The notes below the pieces were generated by a model. It was not told where the DNA came from. It did no database searches and worked only from the letters and a program-made list of their open reading frames with translations. A stretch of DNA of 64,000 bases, taken from contig CANNZV010000122.1 of assembly GCA_947561585.1 (NCBI GenBank), forward strand, positions 642,153 through 706,152, given 5' to 3'. Every line of letters begins with the position of its first letter. Positions within the stretch are counted from its first letter, which is position 1. The stretch is from Caprella mutica (lineage: Eukaryota > Arthropoda > Malacostraca > Amphipoda > Caprellidae). Shown here piece after piece: positions 45,086 through 53,761 of the stretch. Made by a program: the position numbers and the translations under genes.

Positions 45086-46243
45086 TTAAGTAATCGGACA
45101 TAAGATAGCTTCCGTTTTGGATTGAAGGGCTGCTCTCAATTTTTCATCCTTTACCATATCTATATAATCCATGATCTTTTTTTCATTATAAAAACTTCCA
45201 TTCACTCCTTCCACTTCTTCACTAATCGCCAACCAGCTTGGTGCTTCTGCCCCATACGCTGGTGACTTCCAAAATCGCTTCATAAACTTTACAACCTTAC
45301 TTAAAAACTTTGGAGAATCGCCCAAACCAGTATTAATCACTCCTGGGTGAACTGCATTAATTGTCACACCACTTCCTGCTATTTCTTTTGCAAAATCAAT
45401 GGTAAACATCACATTGCAAAGTTTGGAATTAGCATAAGTTTTTATGGAACTAAAATCTAAACCATAAGGTGTTTTTTCAATATTTAATTTTCCTTTGACA
45501 TAAAGTCCAGCATTGATATTTACAATTCTTGCAGGTTGATTTTGTTTTAAAATGGGGAATAAACCTTTGCACAAAAGATAAGGCGCTATATAATTGACCA
45601 TAAAACTTTTTTCCAAACCATCTTTATTCAATTGTTTTTCTGTCCTCCAAATCCCAGCGTTATTAATCAAAATATTGATGTTGGAATGTTCTTCTTTTAT
45701 TTTTTGAATTAAGTTTTTACAACTTTGAATAGTTGATAAATCTCCTTGAAGGAATGCAACATTTGGATTACCAGTTACCGATTTTAATTCTTTCACGACG
45801 GCATCTCCTTGTTCTTTATTTCGAATGGTGATCACAACCTTTTGCCCTTCGGATAATAATTTTTGAGCCGTTGCTTTTCCGATTCCTCGGTTACCACCTG
45901 TAATTAGAATCTTATTTTGTATTCCGTATTGTTTTTGACAAAGTTCTTCTGGGAGGTAATTATTTAGTAAAAAAATGGCTGTTTTATTTCCTTTTTCCAT
46001 TGCAATTGACATTGGAGTTTCTGTTCCATAGTCTTTAATAATGCTTGGGTTTGCATCATTTTGTAACAATAGTTCTGCAATCTCTAGATGCCCTTTCCGA
46101 ATACTTTCCAACAAAGCACCTGTCATGTATTCAGGGTGTTGATAATTAGGGTCAACCCCCATTCTTAAGTGGTATCTGACTAGTTCCAAATCACCGCTTT
46201 CACATGCGTGGAACATCTCTTTCCAATTACCTCCTGCTGCCAT
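45086..46243 (-). CDS. Ankyrin-repeat / short-chain dehydrogenase fusion
   Basis: 385 aa. Residues 8-98 are three ankyrin repeats (FHACESGDLELVRYHLRMGV, ALLESIRKGHLEIAELLLQN, PMSIAMEKGNKTAIFLLNN). Residues 110-375 are a classical SDR: TGGNRGIG (115-122), NNAG (194-197), Asn217 and YANSK (Tyr270, Lys274). The position of the catalytic Ser (VNINAGLY, about 244-245) reads Asn-Ala, so the tetrad seems incomplete. The last five residues and stop (LCPIT*) are encoded by a 19-bp copy of the family A element end. Substrate unknown; retinol-dehydrogenase-like SDRs are nearest by motif. The SDR part alone would be of normal length. Confidence 0.87.
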   Translation of the reverse strand: MAAGGNWKEMFHACESGDLELVRYHLRMGVDPNYQHPEYMTGALLESIRKGHLEIAELLLQNDANPSIIKDYGTETPMSIAMEKGNKTAIFLLNNYLPEELCQKQYGIQNKILITGGNRGIGKATAQKLLSEGQKVVITIRNKEQGDAVVKELKSVTGNPNVAFLQGDLSTIQSCKNLIQKIKEEHSNINILINNAGIWRTEKQLNKDGLEKSFMVNYIAPYLLCKGLFPILKQNQPARIVNINAGLYVKGKLNIEKTPYGLDFSSIKTYANSKLCNVMFTIDFAKEIAGSGVTINAVHPGVINTGLGDSPKFLSKVVKFMKRFWKSPAYGAEAPSWLAISEEVEGVNGSFYNEKKIMDYIDMVKDEKLRAALQSKTEAILCPIT

Positions 46244-46292
46244 AGATTTGTATTAATTAGTTAAGGAATGCGAAATAAATATTAGGAAAAGT

Positions 46293-46359
46293 ATTGAGAT
46301 AGTGAGTATTGGGTATTGAGAATGGTTCGAAATCCCAATACTCAATACCCATAATCTCA
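46293..46359. repeat. Hairpin of GTATTGGGTATTGAG words
   Basis: About 30-bp arms made of variants of GTATTG(A/G)G with the tip GGTTCGAAATCC. It lies between the co-directional acetyltransferase and ankyrin-SDR genes. The tip looks like a tRNA T-loop but nothing else of a tRNA is present. Confidence 0.75.
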
Positions 46360-46386
46360 AATCAGATTGCCCGCAACTGGGGTTAG

Positions 46387-46914
46387 TTAATTCAATTTTC
46401 CATAATAAATCAAATCAATGATTTCTCCAGATGTGGTTTTATATTCTCTTCTCAGAATTCCTTCTACTTCAAAGCCACATTTCTCTGCAATACTTCTAGC
46501 TGCTACATTACTTGGATGGGTTCTTAAAAATATCTTTTTAAATTTATATTCCGAAAAACAAAAATCACAAAATATTTTAACTGCTTCTGAAGAGATTCCT
46601 TTCCCTTCATAATCTTCATCAATAAAACAACCCAATTCCGATTTTGGAATATTCCAATCTATATTTTTTAGATCCAAAAATCCAGCTATTGTATTTGTCG
46701 TTTCATCGATTATTACATAAGGAAAGTAGGTCTTATCATTAGTTCGTCGAACCATATCTGAAAGGAATCGTTGAGTGTCTTCGTAGGTTTTAGTTTTTGA
46801 AGTAGTCCCCGTGAAAAAGGCTTCTAAGCGAGGTCTATTTTTTTGAACAAGTTGAAAGTAAGATTCAATATCCTGTTCAACTAATAGTCTGATGGAGAAG
46901 TTTTGAAATTTCAT
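46387..46914 (-). CDS. GNAT acetyltransferase, RimJ/RimL type
   Basis: 175 aa. It starts with FSIRLLVEQDIESYFQLVQ, and has the GNAT acetyl-CoA-binding strand-turn ELGCFIDEDYEGKGISSEAV and the C-terminal NVAARSIAEKCGFEVEGILR motif typical of RimJ/RimL/SpeG-like N-acetyltransferases. The P-loop-like Q/RxxGxG/A is EGKGIS. The substrate cannot be told. It is about 140 bp upstream of the ankyrin-SDR gene on the same strand. Confidence 0.92.
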   Translation of the reverse strand: MKFQNFSIRLLVEQDIESYFQLVQKNRPRLEAFFTGTTSKTKTYEDTQRFLSDMVRRTNDKTYFPYVIIDETTNTIAGFLDLKNIDWNIPKSELGCFIDEDYEGKGISSEAVKIFCDFCFSEYKFKKIFLRTHPSNVAARSIAEKCGFEVEGILRREYKTTSGEIIDLIYYGKLN

Positions 46915-46952
46915 TTGATTGTTTAAAAAAAAAAAAATCTTGTTTCAAATAG

Positions 46953-47176
46953 CAATAGTCCGTGGTGATTTTGAGCCTTAAAAGTTATTGATAATCAACA
47001 AGTTATGATTGCAAAACTCAATTAAAATCATGTTAGGTTAAAAAGCATACATGATAAAAAATAATTCTCTTGGACGCGATTTTTATAACTACTTGATTAT
47101 CAATGTTTTATTTTAAAAAAGAATAAGACAAATCAAGTTTTAATTAATTTGATTTCAAAAGCATCACGGACTATTG
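46953..47176. repeat. Nested palindromic element, family D (224 bp)
   Basis: Outer arms of 22 bp (CAATAGTCCGTGGTGATTTT; 46953-46974 against 47155-47176, two mismatches) enclose inner arms of 20 bp (ATTGATAATCAACAAGTTAT; 46987-47006 against 47085-47104, two mismatches). No gene inside. It fills the space between the acetyltransferase and HAD genes. Confidence 0.8.
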
Positions 47177-47191
47177 AAATAGCATACAATA

Positions 47192-48007
47192 CTAATAAAT
47201 TTCTTCCAATGTAATCGCTACCCCATCCTCTTTATTTCCCAACGTAATTTTATCAGCTATTGCTTTAACTTCCTCTCTTGCATTTCCCACAGCGACTCCC
47301 ATTCCCACTCCTTTTAATAATTCTATGTCATTATAATTATCTCCAAAAGCAATGACATCCTTTAATTCCATATTGAATTTTTTATCCAATAAAATTGACA
47401 AGGCAGATAATTTTGAAATTTGTTTACTTGCTATTTCTAGGTAAGTATCTTTTGACCGATAAATATTTAAATCCGTAGAGTGATGAATCTTCAAATAATT
47501 TTCGAGCAGTTGAATTTCTCCTTTTTCTCCCATACACATAATTTTATGCGGGCCGATATTTTCAGTTTTCCACCTTTTACAAACGTCCTCCAAATCGGCA
47601 ACGGCAGGTTTCACTTTTGTATTATTCATTTCTCGGTTTGCCCAATAATCCATTTGCGGAACAAACCATTCATCACCATGATAAAGACTCATATGAATGG
47701 TGGACTGGTGAATAAATTTTAAAATTGCTGTTGTCACTTCCATTGATATTTCAATGGATAAAATTGTGTTTGCCTGCCCTTCATCATAAGTCAAAATCAA
47801 TCCACCATTATATGCAATCAAAGGATGTTTTGAGATTTCTAATTCGTATTGCAAATGTCGCATCGCTTTGGGCATTCGAGAAGAAATCAAAACTACAGGA
47901 GTTTTCTCTTTAATTTTTTGAATGATATTTATTGTTCTTTTGGATAGTTCTCTATCCTTATTTAATAATGTACCATCAATGTCGCTGCACAATAATTTGT
48001 AACTCAT
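47192..48007 (-). CDS. Cof-type HAD-superfamily phosphatase
   Basis: 271 aa. HAD motifs: LLCSDIDGTLL (Asp8 nucleophile, Asp10), VLISSRMP, the C2 cap, Lys in KQISKLSAL, and GDNYNDIELL for Mg binding. All are intact. Cof/YidA-type enzymes dephosphorylate sugar phosphates and similar small molecules in the cytoplasm; substrate unknown. The start MSYKLLCSDIDG is the usual one. Confidence 0.95.
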   Translation of the reverse strand: MSYKLLCSDIDGTLLNKDRELSKRTINIIQKIKEKTPVVLISSRMPKAMRHLQYELEISKHPLIAYNGGLILTYDEGQANTILSIEISMEVTTAILKFIHQSTIHMSLYHGDEWFVPQMDYWANREMNNTKVKPAVADLEDVCKRWKTENIGPHKIMCMGEKGEIQLLENYLKIHHSTDLNIYRSKDTYLEIASKQISKLSALSILLDKKFNMELKDVIAFGDNYNDIELLKGVGMGVAVGNAREEVKAIADKITLGNKEDGVAITLEEIY

Positions 48008-48119
48008 TGTTTTATAAAAAATATTTTATCGATAAAACCTCAAAAATAGTTATTTTTATTCAAGTCGTCCTTTATCCTATAACATTATAATTACAAATAC
48101 TTCTCACCTGCCCCTTACT

Positions 48120-49316
48120 CTAATCCTCAACACTTAATTTATCAATTACAATTTCCTTTTTCTCACTATCATGAAGTATCAATAATTTTAAAGATTCTAG
48201 TTTTCTCAGTTCTTTCCATTTTGTTTTCCAAAAATCACATAATTCAACCTGTGTAAAATTTGAAACGTCCAGTCCATTTATTTTTAAAACTTGTGTCCCG
48301 ATTGGAACATCTTTATGATTGGTAATTCCTTTAACTCGTTTTTGAATTTCAATAATTCCTTTGGTATAATTTGGTACTGGTTTTAACTCAAACAATTCCA
48401 ATATATCATTTTCAAAATCAGTATTTTTTTCTAAAATCAATTCATCATTTTTCCAATCAAATGTAAGGGTAAAATGTTCCCAAAATCCATTTCCAATAAG
48501 TGAAGAAGCATCCTTTTCAAAAGTTACTTTTTGATTTTGTAGGGAAATATCCTCTATTTGCAAATTTTTAATTATAGCATAACTTTCTTCTCCTTTTGTT
48601 AATCCTGAAGCATTGGCACCAAGTGTTCCTTGAACAGTTTGATATTTTCTATTTTTTAATAACTCCATTTTACTCACTTGAAATTTACCATTGTATCCTG
48701 TATCAAAAGTACACTTTACATTTTCCCCTGCAATATTCAAATTGAAGTGCATATTCCCATGTGTACCTGCATTTAATTTCAGGCGATGTGCATCTTTTGA
48801 AGTTTTTAATTTTGAAAAATCATCGGTTACTCGAATGACTTTATTTTGATAATCAATCTGCCAATTTGCTTTTCTCATGATATTATTTCCTAATAATCCG
48901 TGAATAGGAATACAACCCAACGCTTGTGAGAGACTTGAAAGATCCATAAAAACTGCCACTGAATTATTAAATTCAATTCCGTCAATAGAGATTTTTGGAA
49001 TTTCTGCAAATAGCTGCTTTCGCTTTGAAACAGTCGTTGTATTTATTTTTCCTTTTTGAAGTGGTTTATGTTTGATTTGAGATGCAATACTTTGATCCAA
49101 TGCATGTAATTCTGCTCCTGTATCAAAGGCAAGATTGTATTTTTTCGAATCGATTTCTACGGTTACTATTATTAAATCATTGATGTATTGAAAGGGAATT
49201 TCTTTATAAAAATTTTGGTTACCAATCGTTCCTTGTTGCATGAAATTTGAAAACTTGCAGCTAGAAGAAAAAATTATCAATAAGCCAAATAAACACATTC
49301 TTAATTGAGTCATCAT
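48120..49316 (-). CDS. Retropepsin-like aspartic protease lipoprotein with PDZ-like end
   Basis: 398 aa if ATG at 49316 is used (MMTQLRMCLFGLLIIFSSSC, lipobox SSSC); the open frame extends to 49373 but adds 19 charged residues before the signal. Two DTG motifs, LAFDTGAELHALD and CTFDTGYNGKF, show a tandem or single-chain retropepsin-like pair. Residues ~315-385 (IIEIQKRVKGITNHKDVPIG, TQVLKINGLDVSNF) look like a PDZ domain. Similar aspartyl proteases are common in Bacteroidota; targets unknown. Confidence 0.88.
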   Translation of the reverse strand: MMTQLRMCLFGLLIIFSSSCKFSNFMQQGTIGNQNFYKEIPFQYINDLIIVTVEIDSKKYNLAFDTGAELHALDQSIASQIKHKPLQKGKINTTTVSKRKQLFAEIPKISIDGIEFNNSVAVFMDLSSLSQALGCIPIHGLLGNNIMRKANWQIDYQNKVIRVTDDFSKLKTSKDAHRLKLNAGTHGNMHFNLNIAGENVKCTFDTGYNGKFQVSKMELLKNRKYQTVQGTLGANASGLTKGEESYAIIKNLQIEDISLQNQKVTFEKDASSLIGNGFWEHFTLTFDWKNDELILEKNTDFENDILELFELKPVPNYTKGIIEIQKRVKGITNHKDVPIGTQVLKINGLDVSNFTQVELCDFWKTKWKELRKLESLKLLILHDSEKKEIVIDKLSVED

Positions 49317-49482
49317 TTTATTTTTTTTGTTGAGCAATAAGGTTTTGATATGTTGAACGTAATTATTTTTCAATTCAGTTGGGTGTGGATGTTACGATTG
49401 CTTTTGGTTTAACAAACCAATAACTTTCTTTATAAAATCGTTAACTTAAAATCAATCAAAACAATATAAATACGAACTTTTA

Positions 49483-50583
49483 TCAAAATACTTTTTCAAA
49501 CGATTCTTCTTTAAATTTAAACAATTCACCATTAGCTAATCCAAACCACAATTCTCCTTTTTTATCTTTATAAATGGTTTGTACAAAAGCACTTGTTAAA
49601 CCATTTCCTCGATTATAATTCGTCAAGTTTTTTCCATCATATTTCCAAGCACCTGTATCTCTATCGCCAAACCAAATATTGCCTTTGCTATCTTCTTCTA
49701 TTGCAAATACACGATTGAGTTTTCTAATCGAGGAAGGCAATCCCGCATTTGCAGCATCGAAATAAATTTTATTTTTCTTCGAAAAATTAATCGTAGTTTT
49801 TCCATCGTAAAGCAACACTCCTATTCCATTATTTCCTATCCATAAATTCCCTTTCGAATCTTCAAGAATACTTCGAACATGTAATAAATCATAGGCTTCT
49901 TTAAAACCTAATTTTTTGTCATCAATAATGTCAAAGGATTTTCCATCATATCCGAATACCGCAGCGTAAGTTGCTATCCAAATTTCACCTTTTTTATTTT
50001 TTGAAAAACCAGTTACCCCAAATAAATTAAATGGATAATCCTGAGCTTCTACAGGAAAAGGCAAGTATTGAAGAGCTTGTCCATCATACCTAAATACACC
50101 AGCCTTATTCCCTGCATTAAACCATTGGTCATCATTTGTTTTTCTCCATTTGTCTGAGGTTGATTCTATTCCTGTTTTTAGACTCAATGGTGTGTGGTTG
50201 GTCATTTTTTTCCCATCATAGCTATTCACTCCTTTTGATGTTCCAAACCAAATATTTCCTTTTTGGTCTTCTGAAATTGATCTTACTTGATTATCATTTA
50301 AACCATCTTCAATTGTAAAATATCTAAATGATTTTCCGTCGAATAAACAAACACCTTCTTGGTGACTCCCAAACCAATAATTTCCTTTACTATCTTCAAA
50401 AATGGATCGAATACCTGTAGTATATTTTAATTTATCATTGGTATCGATTGTAGATGGTTTAGGGATTATCTCACTTGGTATGGTACTGCTGGATTTGGAA
50501 TTTGAAGGTGTATTATTATTGCAAGAACAGCTTAGCGTAAATAATATTACAAGAATAATTATAGTCTGGTTTTTATTATTCAT
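49483..50583 (-). CDS. Two-component-regulator-propeller lipoprotein
   Basis: 366 aa. Lipoprotein signal MNNKNQTIIILVILFTLSCSC. Six or seven Reg_prop blades follow, each with variants of EDSKGN(I/Y)WFG...GV..YDGK: EDSKGNYWFGSHQEGVCLFD, EDQKGNIWFGTSKGVNSYDG, EDSKGNLWIGNNGIGVLLYD, EDSKGNIWFGDRDTGAWKYD. This is the sensor propeller of hybrid two-component systems, here without the membrane and kinase parts, so a stand-alone periplasmic or surface protein. Ligand unknown. Confidence 0.88.
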   Translation of the reverse strand: MNNKNQTIIILVILFTLSCSCNNNTPSNSKSSSTIPSEIIPKPSTIDTNDKLKYTTGIRSIFEDSKGNYWFGSHQEGVCLFDGKSFRYFTIEDGLNDNQVRSISEDQKGNIWFGTSKGVNSYDGKKMTNHTPLSLKTGIESTSDKWRKTNDDQWFNAGNKAGVFRYDGQALQYLPFPVEAQDYPFNLFGVTGFSKNKKGEIWIATYAAVFGYDGKSFDIIDDKKLGFKEAYDLLHVRSILEDSKGNLWIGNNGIGVLLYDGKTTINFSKKNKIYFDAANAGLPSSIRKLNRVFAIEEDSKGNIWFGDRDTGAWKYDGKNLTNYNRGNGLTSAFVQTIYKDKKGELWFGLANGELFKFKEESFEKVF

Positions 50584-50750
50584 TTTTGATTTCTATTTTA
50601 TTTTTTCAAAAATAAGATTTACGTTTATTATGAAAAAATAAGAGTAAAATTTGAAATAGTTTTTGTATATTTTTCCAGCATTTAGAATAGAATAACTGTT
50701 CAAAATCCATTAAGTTAAAAACAATTTAATCAACATAAAAAATTAAAAAA

Positions 50751-51569
50751 ATGGCAGTATCCAATCCTCCTGGAATAGAAAAACTGGTCGCTTATCCTAA
50801 GTTTGACAGCCTTGAACAAAAAAGACATTACTTAAAAACAATTTTAGCAGGAGCATATCGCATTTGTGGAAAATTTGGTTTTTCGGAAGGTGTTGCTGGA
50901 CACATTACTTGTAGAGACCCTGAGCATACGGATTGTTTTTGGGTAAACCCTTTTGGTGTTTCTTTTAAACGGATGAAAATGTCTGACCTTATTTTGGTTA
51001 ATGAAGAAGGAGAAATCGTAGCAGGTAAACATACAACATTAAATAAAGCTGCTTTTGCAATTCATGCAGCTATTCATAAAGCAAGACCAGATGTCATTGC
51101 AGCAGCCCACACTCATTCTGTGTATGGAAAAACTTGGTCTGCTATGGGGAGATTGTTAGACCCTTTAACTCAAGACTCTTGTATCTTTTACCAGGATCAT
51201 GGCTTGTATAATGACTATACTGGCGTGGTAGGAGATTTAAGTGAAGGTGAGCGAATTGGAAAAGCACTAGAAGATAAGAAAGCGGTCATTCTCCAAAACC
51301 ATGGTTTATTGACTGTCGGTCATAGTATTGAAGAATGTATATTTTGGTTTGTAACTATGGAACGTACTTGTCAATCGCAACTACTGGCAGAAGCGACTGG
51401 AAAGGAACTAATAAAAATAGGTCATGATGTAGCTTTAAAAACTAGAAACTATGAAGTTGGTTTTCCTTTAGCAGGTTACTTTAGTTTTCAACCTATGTGG
51501 CAAGACATTGTTTATGAACAGCCTGACTTTATGGATATCGCAGCTCCTGAACCTGCATTGGTATTGTAA
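50751..51569 (+). CDS. Class II aldolase/adducin-family protein
   Basis: 272 aa. Aldolase II fold with zinc ligands in VIAAAHTHSVYG (the HxH pair) and a later His in LQNHGLLTVG; the N-terminal ICGKFGFSEGVAGHITCRDP is the family's substrate/phosphate loop region. This subgroup includes fuculose/ribulose-phosphate aldolase relatives and proteins of unknown substrate; without sugar genes next to it I do not name one. No signal peptide. Confidence 0.92.
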   Translation: MAVSNPPGIEKLVAYPKFDSLEQKRHYLKTILAGAYRICGKFGFSEGVAGHITCRDPEHTDCFWVNPFGVSFKRMKMSDLILVNEEGEIVAGKHTTLNKAAFAIHAAIHKARPDVIAAAHTHSVYGKTWSAMGRLLDPLTQDSCIFYQDHGLYNDYTGVVGDLSEGERIGKALEDKKAVILQNHGLLTVGHSIEECIFWFVTMERTCQSQLLAEATGKELIKIGHDVALKTRNYEVGFPLAGYFSFQPMWQDIVYEQPDFMDIAAPEPALVL

Positions 51570-51640
51570 AAAAAATCTACTCACAGCGACAAAATGAAAT
51601 GCACCCTATTTTACAGGTTAAAACCTACAAAAGTATTTTG

Positions 51641-51648
51641 TACATTTG
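51641..51648 (+). promoter_or_regulatory. Candidate -7 box for dnaX
   Basis: TACATTTG fits TAnnTTTG and lies 23 bp before the dnaX ATG. This would give a very short leader. Confidence 0.45.
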
Positions 51649-51671
51649 CAAGAACATAAGAAATAACATTT

Positions 51672-53471
51672 ATGAGTAAATTCGTAGTATCCGCTAGAAA
51701 GTATCGCCCAGCTAGATTTGAAGATGTAGTAGGTCAACAGCATGTATCTCAAACCTTAAAGAATGCATTGCAAAATGACCATTTGGCACATGCTTTTCTT
51801 TTCTGTGGTCCACGTGGTGTAGGTAAAACAACTTGTGCAAGGATACTGGCAAAGGTGCTTAATTGTACAAATCGAACTGCGGATTTTGAACCTTGTAATG
51901 AATGTAATTCTTGTAAAGCATTTAATGAGAATGCATCTTTTAATATAACGGAACTGGATGCTGCTTCCAATAATAGTGTAGAACATATTCGAACTTTGGT
52001 GGAGCAAGTTCGATTCCAACCTCAACAAGGAGAATACAAAGTGTTTATCATTGATGAGGTCCATATGTTATCTCAAGCGGCTTTTAATGCTTTTCTAAAA
52101 ACATTGGAAGAACCGCCTTCCTACGCAATATTCATTCTAGCTACTACTGAAAAACATAAGATCATTCCTACCATTCTTTCTCGTTGTCAAATTTTTGATT
52201 TCAAAAGAATTCAGGTTCAAAACATGGTAGCGCATCTTCAAAATATTTGTAAAGAAGAAGGAATAGAAGCTGAAAAAGATGCACTCCACATTGTTGCTCA
52301 AAAAGCAGATGGAGCACTTCGAGATGCACTTTCTATCTTTGATCGTATTGTTAGTTTTTCAGGAAAAAAAATAACCTACGATGATGTCATCACCAACTTA
52401 AATGTATTGGATTATGATTATTTTTTCAAAATAACCGATTCCATGTTGGTAGAAGATTTGCCACAATTGTTATTGACTTTTAATGAAATTCAACGCAACG
52501 GTTTCGAGGCAGATTTATTTATCAATGGCTTGGCGGAGCATTTTAGAAATATCTTAGTTTGTAAAGATCCTAGAACTTTGCAACTCCTAGAAGTAAGTGA
52601 TAATCTTAAAGGAAAATATCAATCGCAAGCTAACATTGCTCCTACATCTTTTCTTTTGTCGGCACTTAACATTGCCAATGACTGTGACGTCAATTATAAA
52701 ATGGCGCGAAACAAACGCCTCCATGTGGAAATGGCTTTGGTAAAAATGGCATACATCAACCGTGCTACCAAGCTTGCTCAAAATCCTGTTGTTGAAAAAA
52801 AAACAGCTAATTCCACTCCAGTAGTAAAAGCCAAACAAGCACCTCCATCTACTCCAGTTGCCACTCAAAGAGTAGAAGAGCCTTCTCCTCAAATAAAAAA
52901 TAACAATACTCCTACGCCAATCAACACTCCTCCTGCAAAAGAGAAAAAAGCTTCCATTCCTGTTACACCTACTCCAAAAGGAAAATTAGGACTAGCACTT
53001 TCGAGTAAATTTAATATGCCTAAGATTCCGTCAAAAGATGAATTACAATCTCAGGTAATTCAAGAAAATGCGGAAGAAAGCGTTAAAGAATCAAGGCTTA
53101 ATCAAGAAAATTTAGAAGAAACTTGGAAGAGTTATTATGAGCAGGTAACCTCTCCTTCTGTTAAAAGTGTTTTTAGAAATGCAGAAGTTTCTATAATTTC
53201 TGAAGACCAAATACAGATTGCTGTTGCCTCTACTATGGGAAAAGGAATGGTACAACAAGAGTATGGTTTGATGGAATTTATACGTAAGAGTCTACAACAT
53301 GATAAACTTATTTTAGAAGTAGTCATTGACCCAACCAAGCTACCTGTTGACAATACGCCTAAGCCTAAAAAATTATCCACACCTAAAGAAAAATATGATC
53401 GAATCGTAGAAATGAATCCACTTATCAATGAACTCCGAAAACGATTTGATCTAAAAGTAGATAAAGATTAG
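51672..53471 (+). CDS. dnaX: DNA polymerase III subunit gamma/tau
   Basis: 599 aa. Clamp-loader ATPase. Domain I has Walker A GPRGVGKT (46-53), the zinc Cys65, 75, 78 and 81, Walker B FIIDEVH (Asp128, Glu129) and sensor SRCQIF. Domains II and III run to about residue 370 (KRLHVEMALVKMAYI). A Pro/Thr/Lys-rich linker (375-440) and a C-terminal domain with WKSYYEQV and LRKRFDLKVDKD would be the tau-specific part. A nine-A run at codons 375-378 could give a 379-aa gamma-like form. The start MSKFVVSARKYRPARFEDVV is the family's. Confidence 0.97.
   Translation: MSKFVVSARKYRPARFEDVVGQQHVSQTLKNALQNDHLAHAFLFCGPRGVGKTTCARILAKVLNCTNRTADFEPCNECNSCKAFNENASFNITELDAASNNSVEHIRTLVEQVRFQPQQGEYKVFIIDEVHMLSQAAFNAFLKTLEEPPSYAIFILATTEKHKIIPTILSRCQIFDFKRIQVQNMVAHLQNICKEEGIEAEKDALHIVAQKADGALRDALSIFDRIVSFSGKKITYDDVITNLNVLDYDYFFKITDSMLVEDLPQLLLTFNEIQRNGFEADLFINGLAEHFRNILVCKDPRTLQLLEVSDNLKGKYQSQANIAPTSFLLSALNIANDCDVNYKMARNKRLHVEMALVKMAYINRATKLAQNPVVEKKTANSTPVVKAKQAPPSTPVATQRVEEPSPQIKNNNTPTPINTPPAKEKKASIPVTPTPKGKLGLALSSKFNMPKIPSKDELQSQVIQENAEESVKESRLNQENLEETWKSYYEQVTSPSVKSVFRNAEVSIISEDQIQIAVASTMGKGMVQQEYGLMEFIRKSLQHDKLILEVVIDPTKLPVDNTPKPKKLSTPKEKYDRIVEMNPLINELRKRFDLKVDKD
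52795..52803 (+). other. Possible slippage site in dnaX (A9)
   Basis: G followed by nine A in frame GAA AAA AAA ACA. A -1 shift (or an added A) reads Asn-Ser-stop (TAA 52808-52810). A +1 shift (or a lost A) reads six codons and then TAG. Both end just after domain III, so gamma-like products of about 379-383 aa would result. Confidence 0.55.
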
Positions 53472-53565
53472 AGTTAATTCTGAATGATGAATTTTGAATG
53501 TGTCGAAAACCTTGGATTTACTAGATTTTGAAATTCTATTTAGAATAATCTCTAATGAACTCTAT

Positions 53566-53646
53566 CAAATAAATGAAAAATAATGAATAGCGTTAATCAC
53601 CGTATTACGGAAATTATTCATTATTAATTCTTAATTATTCATTTAT
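53566..53646. repeat. Hairpin of AATAATGAAT-type words
   Basis: Imperfect palindrome centred on CCGTATTACGG, with arms made of AAATGAAAAATAATGAAT-like words and their complement; lower quality than the others. The rest of the 290-bp spacer (from 53472) holds related words (TGAATGATGAATTTTGAAT) and no gene. Confidence 0.55.
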
Positions 53647-53681
53647 CATCCTTCTGTGATACTTCTGTTATACTTTGCTCT

Positions 53682-53689
53682 TACCTTTG
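53682..53689 (+). promoter_or_regulatory. Candidate -7 box for Crp/Fnr gene
   Basis: TACCTTTG fits TAnnTTTG, 73 bp before the ATG at 53762; no clear -33 element. Confidence 0.35.
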
Positions 53690-53761
53690 AATTGTATTAA
53701 AGGAAATCTATTCATATAGATGAAACCTTTAAGACATTTTCATTAACTAAAACGTGTAACA

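Noticed and set aside
46320..46340. GGTTCGAAATCCC looks like the T-arm of a tRNA
   Set aside because: It is the tip of a word-built hairpin; no acceptor, D or anticodon arms can be formed around it.
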